Source: Dipteris shenzhenensis (taxonomy: Eukaryota > Polypodiophyta > Polypodiopsida > Gleicheniales). From it: a stretch of DNA of 64,000 nucleotides. The position numbers were made by a program, and so were the translations under genes. This document shows, piece by piece, positions 42,276-53,050 of the stretch (its first letter is position 1; each line of letters starts with the position of its first letter). The notes beneath the pieces were generated by a model. That model was not told the DNA's origin. It made no database searches and saw only the letters and a program-made list of their open reading frames with translations. The stretch is taken from assembly GCA_047967505.1 (NCBI GenBank), contig CM106541.1; one strand, given 5' to 3'.

Positions 42276-44026
42276 CTCAATAGGGAAAGACCTCCTGCTC
42301 TCGAGGAGTGAGGAATGGAACCAAGTGGCAGAAAATCAATAGGGGAAAGAACCCTGCTACCTAAAGAAGAAGCCCTGTCAATAGGAAACCCAATCACTGG
42401 CTCACCAAAAGTAGAGGGCACAAACTCCTCCTCTGGGAAATCTGAAGCATTTGCCAAGGCTGAAAATGAGTTCTTGTGAATCAAGCCAGACACCGGAGTG
42501 CAAAGGATCCCTTCTGAGGGAAGAGGATCAATAGTGTAAACCATCCCCTTCCCCCTTTCCAAGGGAGGAAGTGAGGAATGCTCTCGATCCTGCGTTTGCC
42601 CAACCGCGGAGACCTCTATTGCCTCAAGGAGAGTGTTTGGCACCGTTGGTTCTAGGGGAGAAGCTGCAACCAGGGAGGAGGTTGAAGCTGAAGTGTCTCG
42701 GACTGTGCGAGGTGAGACTAAAGGGACAGCCTGAGGTGAAGCAGAGTCCACTAGTGTATCCTCGTGAACTGAAGGAGGGATCTGCACACGAACCAGAACC
42801 CACTGGTAAACCATCCCCTTCCCCCTATCCAAGGGAGGAAGTGAGGACTACTCTCGATCCTCTGTCTGCCCAGTCGTGGAGACATCTACTGCCTCAAGGA
42901 GAGTGTCTGGCACCGCTAGTTCTAGGGGAGAAGCTACAATCGGGGAGGAGGTCGAAGCTGAAGCGTCTTGGACTATGCGATGTGAGACTGGAGGGATAGC
43001 CCGAGGTGCAGCAGAGTCCACTAGTGTATCCTCGTGAACAGAAGGAGGGATCTACACATGAACCGGAACCCACTGGTATGCGTCGGGTGCCCCTAAGGTA
43101 GAAGGTCATGAGGCACCTGAGGTAGAAGGTGGCGGTATTAAAGGAGCATTTAGTGGAGGAGTACTCTGGCGAGTAGGAGCTATACCACCATCCTGAGGAG
43201 GACTGCCATGTGGAGGTCGAGGAGCAGGTGCTGGACCTGTACCACTCCCTTGTCGAGGCCAACGAGCAGGTGTTGGACCTGTACCACCCCCTTGTCGAGG
43301 CCGTGGGGTGGTAGCTGTATCAGAGGGCTTCTTGGGCCTTTTCTTCTTCCTAGGGCAATCCCTGGCAAAGTGTCCAATGGTCCTGCATATCCTGCATTGG
43401 TCCTGCTTGCCTGTAATCTCTACTCTCTAGCGAAAAAAGGAACCATCCAAGCGCTGGATCATAACATGGTCCATCATGACGTTAGGATCCTTACAGAGGA
43501 CCCTAACTCTAGGTACCCCATCAGCCTTGGTTGCCTCTGCTGCAGTCAATGGCAACCCAGGGAGGAATGGGATCTCAGCAACCGTGCCAAAATGCTTCCC
43601 AATAACAGAAAGAAATCGATGGTAAACGTGGGGAAGCCCGGGAAATTTGATGAAGAGTGAAAAGATTTCCTTATCTGCCTCCACTGGGTCGAAACCAATA
43701 TCAAAGGCGTCAGAGAAGATCTTCCTGTGTCTCACGTGTAAAAACTCAGCTTTGAGCACAGTGCTCGCAGCCTCTGGAGTGTCAAAAACAACCTGGAAAA
43801 AACCTCGTCCCAAAAGACGAACATCTAACAATCATGGAGTGAGGTCAGGGGGGAGAGCCGCAAGCATCTAGTCTCTGGCTTGGGATCTGAAAGGGTGAGA
43901 CCCAAAGATGTGTGCGAGCAACATGGTAGAGCATTCAATCTCTACGTCCTTCTTGAGCTGCTGCAACTCGTCAATAGTTTTCACAGCCGGTGGAGGTGGA
44001 GTAGGATTGGCTGACGGAATATCCAT
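42276..44026 (-). pseudogene. LINE copy 2 ORF1 (DUF4283 and CCHC zinc knuckle)
   Basis: The ATG at 44,026 opens MDIPSANPTPPPPAVKTIDEL. After a stop near 43,870 comes the DUF4283 region (LLGRGFFQVVFDTPEAASTV, FIKFPGLPHVYHRF, LPLTAAEATKADGVPRVRV) on the minus frame 43,831-43,427. A knuckle CRICRTIGHFARDC (C-x2-C-x4-H-x4-C) follows at about 43,400-43,350, then a Pro/Gly-rich region and a long Ser/Pro/Thr linker ending NSFSALANASDFPEEEF (typical ORF1 end) near 42,440. ORF1 protein binds element RNA. Frameshifts and stops are present. The linker contains a 267-bp tandem duplication. Confidence 0.82.
42537..43071. repeat. 267-bp tandem duplication in LINE ORF1 linker
   Basis: Units start AAACCATCCCCTTCCCCCT at 42,538 and 42,806 and run to GAACC(A/G)GAACCCACTGGTA. 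They are about 90% alike. A smaller 51-bp repeat (CGAGGNCAACGAGCAGGTG-like, CCTGTACCAC) lies at 43,208-43,310. Confidence 0.88.
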
Positions 44027-44089
44027 CGCCAATCAAGGTGAGGAGGCCAACTTGGACACTTTTGAGGCTCCTTCCGCTCCAAAAAACGC

Positions 44090-44800
44090 TACGGGAGAAG
44101 GAACAGGGGGGAGACAGGAAGAAGGAAAAAAATGATGGGGGTAGGGAGCGGGGTAGAGGGAGGGCTGAGATAGAAGCGGGGGGAGGGAGCATAGTAGAGT
44201 GAGTTGGGGAGCGAGGAAGGGAAAGCGGGCTGAGAGGGGAGGGGGTAGCTAAGCAGGAGAGGATAGGAGGAGGTAGAGGAGAGGGATGTAGAGGCGGGGG
44301 GTAGAGGCGGGCGTAGGGAGCGAGTAGATGAGAGGGATGTAGAGGTGGGGGGAAGGGTAGAGGCAGGGGGAAGGGGTAGAGGTGGGAGAAGGGTAGGGGG
44401 AGGGTAGAGGCGGGGGGAAGGGGTAGAGGCGGAAGAAGGGTAGGGGGAGGGAAGAGGCAGGGGGAAGGGTAGAGAGGGGGAGAGGGGAGCAGAGTAGAGG
44501 GAGCGAGGGAGAGGTAGAGGTAGGCGCAAGGGTAGAGGCGGGGGTGTGGGGAGCGGGGTAGAGGGAGCGAGGGAGAAGGGAAGAGGGAGCGGGGGAGTAG
44601 GGTAGAGGGAGCGGGGGAGCAGGGCAGGGAGGAGCGGGCTGAGAGGGAGAGGAGGGGAAGGGGCAGCGGGCTGAGAGGTGAGGGGGCGGGCTGAGAGGGA
44701 GAGAAGGGGGAGGAAGGGAGAGGTTGAGGGCGAGGGAGGGGTAGCGGCTGAGGTCGAGGGAGGGGGCTGAGGAAGGGGCTGAAGGAGAGGGGGTAGCAAC
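44090..44800. repeat. Polypurine (plus) / polypyrimidine (minus) block, 5' leader of LINE copy 2
   Basis: About 700 bases of GGGTAGAGG, AGGGGGAG and GAGCGGGG words occur with near-complete purine bias on the plus strand. On the LINE sense strand this is a C/T-rich leader. Frames of 231 and 237 codons here are pure Pro/Leu/Ser composition artefacts. Confidence 0.88.
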
Positions 44801-44825
44801 AAGGGAGCAGCAGCTCAGGCTAAAA

Positions 44826-45355
44826 TTTCCGTTGTGTTTAAGTTTTTGAGATCTACATAGACTCAAATTGTTCTTGCTCATTATCACTCTGAGGGACATC
44901 CATGGTGTCTGTTCAATCTTGTATATAAATCCAGTGTCAATCAATTTTTGAATTCTTCCTTCACCATTAATACATATTTAGGGTTCTTGGTATAAGGTCT
45001 CTCACGGATCGGCTTGGCATCTTCTACTAAAGGGGTGGTGTCACACCAGCTGTGGTGGCACTGCATTCATGTCAATATATTTTCAAACAAAATAATCTCT
45101 AAACTCACAAAGGAGGCAAACAAGTTCCCTTTCTTGCTCGGAAGTGAGATCCTTTGTGATGTAAATAGGTTTGAGATCTTCTCCATCATTAGCCAGGTTC
45201 ATTTCCTTCATTTTTGTTGGGCCATCAAAAGAGGTTACACATTGTTCTCCAGTAGATTGTTTAGCCTTCTCAAAGACTATTTTCTTATCTTCGACAGTGT
45301 AAGGTTTATAATGAGGTGGTACTTGGCATATATACAACTTTTCCCTGACAAGCAA
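44826..45355 (-). pseudogene. Old Tat gypsy host: start of RT
   Basis: The minus frame 45,355-45,083 ends DLTSEQERELVCLLCEFRDYF, the L..F.DVF/W word before gypsy RT. The frame below 44,944 gives IDTGFIYKIEQTPWMSLRVIMSKN (LLDAGFIYP...W.SP..V.PKKN), then VYVDLKNLNTT in a shifted frame (the CVDYR.LN block). It breaks off at the LINE target site, and RT resumes at 41,708. Confidence 0.78.
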
Positions 45356-46364
45356 CTTTTTTTACTTCATTATTTTGTCTACATGCACTTATCAAAATAA
45401 TCGGAGTGACTAGCTTCCCCTAGTTGAAAGTCCCAAACCGGATGGAATTTGTGAGAAACCGGTGAGGCCTCAACTAGGTTTAACCAGTGCAGGTTAGATT
45501 TAACATATCACTCCATTGCACTTAGTCCGGACACTCCTATCACTCGACTGCACGTAGTTTGGACATATCACTCCATTGCACTTAGTCTGGACATTCCTAT
45601 CATGTTCAAGGGAGTAACAAAATTATTCAGCTCATCAAGGTTGATGATCTAAGTTCCCCTAGTGATGATTGGCAAGGCTAAGGTAGCCAAATCATGCATC
45701 CAATGTTTCGAGTATTCTCGTTCTTGAAGTGGTCCATAAGTGGGATCCTCAAGTGTCTGTGAAGGATCAAACTTGCCAAGAGTTTGTAATACATTGATTG
45801 AAGTCATGCGATTTGCAATTTTTGAAAATTCCTATGCTAACACGTCTAGCATTCCAAGTCTCTAGATACACTTTTATGGTTTCGTTCCCTTTTCTTAAGT
45901 AAATTTGGTTGGCACGTCAATCGTGCACCAATTGTGTTATGCGCATAAAGGATGTCCCAGGATGATTTTGTAAGACTCGGGCTGATGAGTGAAATCCATA
46001 ATTACAAAAGAGTGGTGAAAGAATAGAATCTGAAGGTTTTTATCTTACTGTCCCTAAGGATTCCCATCGGTCTTCTAATGCTCCCATCTGCCGATTTCAC
46101 TACTAGAGTGGTGCCCTCCACTTCCTTCGATAGTGCTTCGTGATTATGCTGACACTAGCAACCCATCACTTTTTGACCTTGGTAGGTAATCGGCAACATC
46201 GCGTTGATCTTTCCATTTTTGAAATAATGACTCAACTGATTTACGAGCATCGTAAGGATTTGTTTTGGCTCAAGTTTGGTGACATTTCCTAGAGAACTCA
46301 CATTACAAAAACTTTGAACTAAAAAAAGAGTCTTGTAAGAGATCCCTTTTATTGGTGACATCAA
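45356..46364 (-). pseudogene. Old Tat gypsy host: protease region
   Basis: Near 46,110-46,050 the minus strand reads EVEGTTLVVKSADGSIRRPMG, followed in shifted frames by DFT-like and ILGHPL words. Together they resemble the aspartic protease and linker of Tat elements (..AD.SI..P.G......DF.V.D....ILGRPFL). The active-site DSG/DNG triad itself was not clear. 45,420-45,660 contains a diverged direct repeat (CATATCACTCCATTGCACTTAG at 45,507 and 45,568). Confidence 0.6.
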
Positions 46365-46827
46365 AGGATAAGGTGTATAAAATATTGGTTAGTGTAGGGC
46401 AATATAATATTGAAAATGGCCTTTTCTATTTCTTTATTCAATGGACCAAAGTTGGATGTAGAGCTACCACTTGGTGCCTCGACTCTTCCATCATCTTTTT
46501 GAGCTATAACCAAATTGGAACGCCAAGTTTTTCAACCAAACTTGCACCATCCAACTATCATACTCCTCCCATTCTCACGTTTTTTCTCTTCCTACTCTGT
46601 TGCTTCTAAGTGCCATTTCACATCTTTTCTACTCTAGCTCTATTTTGAATCGCTTTATTCTTTTCAGTGGGAAGCTTCTTTCTTTGTTCTCCCTATCATG
46701 GGATGGATGTTCATATCAAACTCTCATAATTTCCCTTCTATACATGCGTTTCCCTCCCATTTCACTTTCATTCTTTCAAAAATTTCAGGATTGTTGAGCA
46801 AGATTCACCTTGCCTTCTTCTTGATCC
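46365..46827. other. No recognisable feature
   Basis: TC-rich and AT-rich sequence with short frames. It may be decayed gag of the old gypsy host, without direct support. Confidence 0.3.
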
Positions 46828-47090
46828 TTTTTTTTTTCAAAAAAAAAAAGACTTCTATTAAGTATGACCAAAATACCATGAGCTCAAGGCACGAATACTT
46901 CAAAAAAACACAACTCAAAAAGAGCTTGAAAAAAACCAAGGTTGAGGCTGAAAATGCCATCTCAACCCTGCAGAGGACTCAAAGAAGAAGGGGAAGCCCC
47001 TCCATTCTCTGAAGAAGAAAACCCTCCTAGCAGAAGCTACTCGGGATGACCCTGCATGCTCTCCCAGGTGGCCATCAAAGTATGTATAGA
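46828..47090 (-). mobile_element. LINE 3' UTR fragment with poly(A) tail
   Basis: On the minus strand it is the 3' end of the same LINE family as 18.6 kb. Shared words include TATTAAGTATGA, GCTGAAAATGCCA, CTCTGA(A/G) and TGGCCATCAAAGT. It ends in a run of 11 As (minus strand) near 46,840. Only about 260 bases remain, so it is a strongly 5'-truncated insertion. Confidence 0.75.
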
Positions 47091-48589
47091 TCTCATATAA
47101 TATATCACATAATTTATAGAAGATGACATGCAGACAAACTTTTTGAAGAAGTTCCTACAAGATAATCTGAGTGAGTTTCTAAGGGATTTGATAGACATCT
47201 CTACTTTTTTTTAGGTGATGATCAATTCTACTGAGAAAGTCATGTTGGCACGGAATCCTAATGTTCTGGTATGTGAGTGTGGGACCATGTTTGGCTACAG
47301 TAAATTTTCCCCCCTGTGAAGACCCAGGTTGTTTAGTGTCGGTCGTTTCCTTCTTGGGTTCTTTTGCTAGTGGCTCACACTCCAATCTGAGTCATTTTTC
47401 ATTCCAACTTGTATTCTGTCAATAAATTTTCATGCCTTAGAAAGACCTTAATAGTCACACTAAGAAAACTTCAACATTTTGAGAGTGTTTTGAATCTATA
47501 CCAACATACTTAGTGTGACTCTTAACAGTCACACTAAATACATCAACATTTCCACAGGGTTTCTAGAGGTTTTTAAATTAGAAGTTGAGGTTTTTTTTCA
47601 TTGCACACTATAAAGTCTGACAGAAGGGTTCATTTGTGCTTGATCATACTTGAATATTTTTTATATCAGGCTCCATATTCTTACATTGCAATTAACTAGA
47701 TGAGAGTGAGAGACACCAATTTGCTGTTCTGAAAGCTATGGAAAATAAATATGCTGAATTAATGTTACTTGAGGTGCAAAACCAATCTTTTTGGGATTTT
47801 AGTTTTGATTCCAAATTGAAAGCACTAATTCAATTTTCCCTATCCCTCCTATCATTTTGTCAAATGCAGATGATCTAATTGTGGATCCTTGCAATTTGGA
47901 ATCATTGAGGGAGTTTGACTGCCCAGTCATAAGTGGAATTGTCCAATGTAGTTGTTTCCTTTTCCAATAGTGACGCACTCTCGCCTTCTATCAGGACACA
48001 TTTGAACTCCCAAGTATCATTGATATTGCTCTCTAATTACACTTTTATGCCTTGCATTATGAGCTTCCTAATGAGCAAACCTGAGATTTCATATATGCTT
48101 CGTTGATTGTATATAGGCTATTCAGTTTCATAGTCGTCATGGTCATATGGCCTCTCCATTTCATGTAGTGCCTCTCCAGCTTGAGAGTCTTGTGAGCATA
48201 TTAGCTAATGTTAAGCTATAGAGCTTCCCAATTGCCTTTCTTTAGAAATTGAAGATGAAAGAAAATGCTCTTGATATTGCTCTACAATACATGATATTTT
48301 GCTTTGCACAAGATCACGTAGATCAGGTCTGACTCCATGCTTAAGTCTCTATGTGAAATGATGTATTTCAATTCAATCTCAGAGTTCAAATTTGGTCATG
48401 GCAAACAACATTGGTAGCACATGTTATGATTTTTACTTTATAAAACCTTGTCTAAATGAGATGCTCAATTCGGATTTGGTAAACAGCTTTCTTAGCACAT
48501 GTTAGATTTTAAATAGTTGGCTAGATAATATATTCATTAGCTGTTAAAACTTCTAAGGCTAGTAGTCTGATGTCCTCGTATCTTTTGAG
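47091..48589. other. No recognisable feature
   Basis: AT-rich sequence without long frames. Short repeated words (ACAGTCACACTAA near 47,450 and 47,530) are the only structure seen. Confidence 0.35.
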
Positions 48590-48712
48590 CCATTAAGGAT
48601 CATAGTCCCCACTAATGAGATAAATGCATATTCCATCTAGTGCTTTTGAGCATCAAAGGATCACAGTCCCCATTGATGGATGCATATTCCATCTAGTACT
48701 TTCAGCAAGTCT
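48590..48712. repeat. Short direct repeat
   Basis: TTGAGC..(A)AAGGATCA(T/C)AGTCCCCA, then GCATATTCCATCTAGT(G/A)CTTT, occurs twice about 63 bp apart (48,588 and 48,647). Confidence 0.7.
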
Positions 48713-49180
48713 CTACTGATTTGCAGAAGGGTGGTATGAAGGTTTGCTCATCTTTGGCTGTGCAACAATTGGTTCAGTCTGGCTTTCTTTCTTATTCATT
48801 CTTTTCATAGATGAGCTACAAGCGGTTATGGGTTTTCAGGTGTCTCACTTGTTGTCATAAGTTATTCTTTAATCAGTAGTAAGGCATCACCCACTAATGT
48901 GGACAGCATGAAATGCTGACACATGGTAGCAGTCGTGTCTCTACTACATGGTTGTAACATGGGCAGCAGCCATCTTAGAATGGGGCGTGCTATGTGGTTG
49001 TATGTGGCTAGCCACACGGGCCTGTGGATAAGGGGCAATAGGCTGGGGCAGGAGCATATGCAGCCACCAAGAGCTACCAAATGATAGTACGGAAGGCTTG
49101 CGATAGGGTCGATGCGCATAATCAGGTGTAGCCAATCACAAAACTGTTTTTGGGGCCATGCTACACTGTGTCTGTGGGTG
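48713..49180. other. Unassigned, possible edge of LINE A copy 2
   Basis: Short minus frames at 48,862-49,135 lack motifs. The left limit of LINE A copy 2 lies somewhere in 49,140-49,190. Confidence 0.3.
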
Positions 49181-49184
49181 AGAT

Positions 49185-50669
49185 TTTAAATTTGGGCCTC
49201 TTCTAGGACCACCCTTGTACAAAGGGATGGCTCTTTTATGTACTCGTGAGACTGACAGCCATGTATGGTGTATGCAGCACCCTTCTAGAGGGGTGACCTC
49301 TCCATGACATACTAGAAGAGATTTGAGAGATTGTAGGTGACTATGGGCTCCCGAATGATCTGGAGTAAGCCTCGGTCCCTTATCAGATTATATACGTAGT
49401 CGCCATGACACCTTTTGAGATTGATGCTATTTTTTAGACAGTGACATATATTCATAGGGTTTGGGCTCTGCCTGGCTGGAGATTTCTGAGATTGGCATTG
49501 GAGTCATCGCGATGACTTGTGGACAGCGGGGTTAATACAGCTTGGTATGCATGCGTCTCCAGATGGTTTGATAGCCAGAGGATCTAGATCGATTCGACTC
49601 CCACCCTTTTCGTACAGCTTGGACGTCCCATCCTCTCTGATCCCATGAGATGAGATCAACCATATCATATGGTTGGATCTATTACATCTTTATATGGCAT
49701 GGACTTGGGGGGGGGACCAGGCGTTCCCCACCAAGATCCAGTTCTACCACAACCATTTCCTTAGGGTATCAGAGGATGGATTGATCATCAGACCCTCATT
49801 CTTGGAGGACAGATGCATCTCACATTCACTAAGATTGCCATCGGATAGATGAGAGTCTCATCCCATCAACTAGGGATAGAAGCAAGCAGCATCTTGAGAG
49901 AGCAGCGGATATGCAAGCTTTGCACATTGGGGGAGGTGGAGATAGAGGGCCATTCTCTATGCATATGTCTGGCATACTATGAGATTTGAGGCGGTTCCAC
50001 TACCTCTACCAAGAGGGACTCTCTCTCTCTCTCGATTCATTTCCAGGACCACCAGCAGGTCTGTGTCGGTCTTTATCTGATGGGGATGCACTGACATAGA
50101 GAGACTCTTCTGAGACAGATCAGACAACCTAACGCCGACAATCCTACCAGAGCCAGAGACAGATTTGTATGCCTTTGAGTAAGCCCCAAGACACAACGGA
50201 GTGGAGGACGAGAAGTTAGATGATATGAGGGTAGAGTGGACTAGTGGGAGGAGATGGCATGAAGCCACAAAGCAAAGAGTGGCTAGACTACGCACCATGG
50301 AGGCTCAACTTATCGCATCCTTTATCCGAGGTGAGAGCTAGAGTCAAGGGGTCACTCTCGACATCGCACGCATGTACAAAAGTCTCGAAAACCATGCCCC
50401 TCGCCATTGTGTGAGATGACATGACAGACGTAGCTTCGAGATATCCTTGTATCTCATAGGAGAGCTACCATGGCACCTAGATATGCCTTTTGAGTATCTG
50501 AGTCTCCTACATGTATTGTTTCTGAGTTATGATTTTCTTTAAGTTTTTCTTAGCACTCTGCAGGGGTCTTTGTGTACCCCTTGCTTCAGTTCATAGTGGC
50601 TTGTATGAGTCACCCTATGATTGTACTTGGTCTCATAGGCCCGAGAGGCCTCCCGAAGACATTAATACA

Positions 50670-50700
<31 letters not shown>
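49185..50700 (+). mobile_element. LINE A, copy 2 (3' half)
   Basis: 49,190-49,570 matches 2,685-3,070 of copy 1 (KG.GWLF...VR..AMYG, then the ACAGTGACA(C/T)AT, GGTTTGGGCT and TTGGTA(T/C)(A/G)CATGC words). Further on are PSFLEDRCISHSLRL and a zinc-like tail REQRICKLCTLGEVEIEGHS (C-x2-C...H), the C-terminal finger of this LINE type. The element ends near GGCCTCCCGAAGACATTAAT at about 50,665, followed by a (CT)12 run (50,671-50,694). A microsatellite directly after the 3' end is typical of LINEs whose tails are simple repeats rather than poly(A). Confidence 0.7.
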
Positions 50701-50701
<1 letters not shown>

Positions 50702-51954
50702 TTTTTGGGGGTTTTATTTGTTCAATATATTTTACTAGCCACATTGATTTATTTTAAGTAGAAGCAAACGATAAGTCCCTTTTTAAGGAGAAAGTACCCA
50801 AAGAATTCAAATAGTATTTAGTTATAAGATTGTCTTGTTCATGTTCTAGAAGAGATAAATCATCTACTGTGTTTATACATTCCTTGTATCCTATCAATAA
50901 TTTATTTGAATTCACCTCTTCTACTAGAACACACACTATATTCACCCGGTTAAGTAAAAGCTCCTAATCTACTCAAGCAAAAGCCTAGGAAATCTTGCGA
51001 TAACTATTGGGCGTGGGAGGCAAAAACCTAGAAAAGGAGAATCGTGAAAGTAATTCTAGCTCAAGGACTAGAGGTGGAAGAGGTAGAGGTAAGAAAGAAT
51101 GGGTAGTATCGTCATGGGATGAGGGGTACTTCAAACTTCAATAAAGGGGGAGGACACATGACATGTAATGGTCACCATGGCTATACATGAAAAATTTTAC
51201 AAATTTAGTAATTGGAGAGCATCTCAAGGGAATGAATTATGACTCTTGCTTTTGACATAATGGCCATACGTGAGAGCAATTAGATTCTATCTTCTATCAA
51301 CGTGAGTTGTAGGAGCGATGTTTGCCAAACTTTAAAGGAACTTTAATTCATATCTCATTCTTGTCAATACTTTTGTCTCAAGACTAATCTTGTCTAGTTT
51401 GTAAATTTCATCTTTCTTGTGCAGTCTTTTAAGTATGTCATTTTCATCATACATCAACCCAACATGTAGTTATTAATGATGATGATGACTATATGGGTTT
51501 AGACTTATTTTACTTATCTAATCTATTCATAAAAGCAAGCATGGTGAACAAGGAGCAATGGAGAAATAGGCGATGAGCAGTGGAGAAATAGCATTTTGTA
51601 TGAGATGAGGCTTTTTTATGCCTACATCTAAGCATTACCAACCCAATAATCCTAGTCTGTTACGTCAGCCATAATCCAGGAATCGTCTAATGTGGTTATG
51701 GTGAAGCGGGAAACCAGAGGGCTCGATAGTGCTTGCATCAATACAGAGTGCATAAGTAAGGCCTAAATGGGCATAGAGACTCTAAGGTCCAAATGGACAC
51801 ATGGCACTCAAGAGAACACCATGTGGCAGGCACTAGGCTAGGAGGTAGGATTCCAGAAGGAACTGAAAAAAGAAAGTAAGTTCATGTGACTCTCAGGAAT
51901 CCGTGGCTGGGTGGTCTAGCGAGGAGAGGCCCTCTTGTTCAGGTTTCATGTCAT
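50701..51954. other. Mostly unassigned; right end is the chromovirus-like 5' LTR
   Basis: 50,760-51,500 contains gag-like GAGGTGGAAGAGGTAGAGG words near 51,080 and DDDD-coding GATGATGATG near 51,480, which suggest a decayed copia gag or protease region, but too weakly to call. The LTR of the gypsy starting at 51,955 ends TTTCATGTCA. Its left end could not be fixed because no second LTR copy was found. Confidence 0.35.
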
Positions 51955-51968
51955 TGGTATCAGAGCAG
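51955..51968 (+). promoter_or_regulatory. Chromovirus-like gypsy primer-binding site
   Basis: TGGTATCAGAGCAG precedes a gypsy gag-pol by 1.1 kb. Initiator tRNA-Met priming is usual for plant chromoviruses as well as copia. Confidence 0.8.
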
Positions 51969-53050
51969 GCCGTGATCGGTTGAGGAGATTTAAAGACTTC
52001 AATTTTCACAAAGATCGTGATTCGTGGCTGTCTGGACTCAGGAACGATGAATGGAGAGCGACAATTAAAGCTCGTTGTTGTAGTCTTTTCGAGGTCACAA
52101 CTCACGTAGCTTTGAAGCTCTCAACTTCCGAATCCAACCTTGGGCTTGAGCCTTGAATCATATCTACGCTATGCAGTCGCCTCACTAAGGCTATCAGAGA
52201 TTTAGAGATGCTTTAGAGTTTAGAATATCATTCATCAAACAGGTTACTGTAGCAGCCTGCGAATCGGTGCGATGGCAAATTCTCCAATTGATCACTCTGC
52301 GCAGCGCTCAAGACTTAGTCTCCTTGAGTCTGTGAACCCATCCTCGTAATGCGAGCTCATACTCACTGTCATTCCAGGGGATAAGCTGCAATTGCTACGC
52401 ACGGTACATAGCTTGCTTAGCCTTGCTATTCTCTAAAATCCGCATGCCTCAATGATGGCGTAGAGTCCAAACTCCAAAAATCAAGAGGACGGAGGTTCAC
52501 CATGCTACTAGTTGCTCATTTGTTTGCGTGCTGCGGTCGAATAGGGGAAGCAAACAAGCTTTTGTGAGAGAAAGCATATGTAGAAGAAGCCGTAAGGGAA
52601 AGATGTGATCATATTACACAGAGCAGATTTCCATCGTTGCGAGAAAAAATGCATAGAGAAATACATAGGCCACGTCATTCAAAGGTCTCCCAACCTTTGA
52701 AAAAGCCACCTCACTTTCCTTCTTTTATACCCCTCTCTAAAGTCTAAAACCCCCCCTCTCTTTTCAAAGTCATTTCATCCCATTCTTCTTTCCAAATTCC
52801 TTAGCCTCGCCAAATTGAAAGAAGAAGAAGGTGTCGAGGAGTTCGAAGTTCTACATCGAGGGAAACGGAAGAAGCGAGATTAAAGGATTGTGAATTGAAA
52901 GAAAGTGAGGAGGCGTGAATCAAAGAAAGCAACACAACCGTCAAGACGAATCCAACGCCTCGAACAAATACCAGGGAAGTGGGCATCACATTTTTCTCTT
53001 TGACATAAAGCGCTTTGCTTTACATTTTTTGGAAAATATACATTTTTAAA

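Larger units (their letters stand above)
41718..44816 (-). mobile_element. LINE copy 2, internally deleted and lacking its 3' end
   Basis: On the minus strand it has a pyrimidine-rich leader, ORF1 (DUF4283 plus zinc knuckle), and then directly the C-terminal part of ORF2. It ends before the zf-RVT domain. AGGCCAAAA at 41,709-41,717 and AGGCTAAAA at 44,817-44,825 are a likely target duplication with one mismatch, and the gypsy host frame closes exactly when the insert is removed. The endonuclease and RT are missing. Confidence 0.8.

Noticed and set aside
44089-44944. Long minus-strand frames of 231 and 237 codons
   Set aside because: They consist almost only of Pro, Leu and Ser from a polypyrimidine tract, and two frames are open at once. 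Composition alone explains them.
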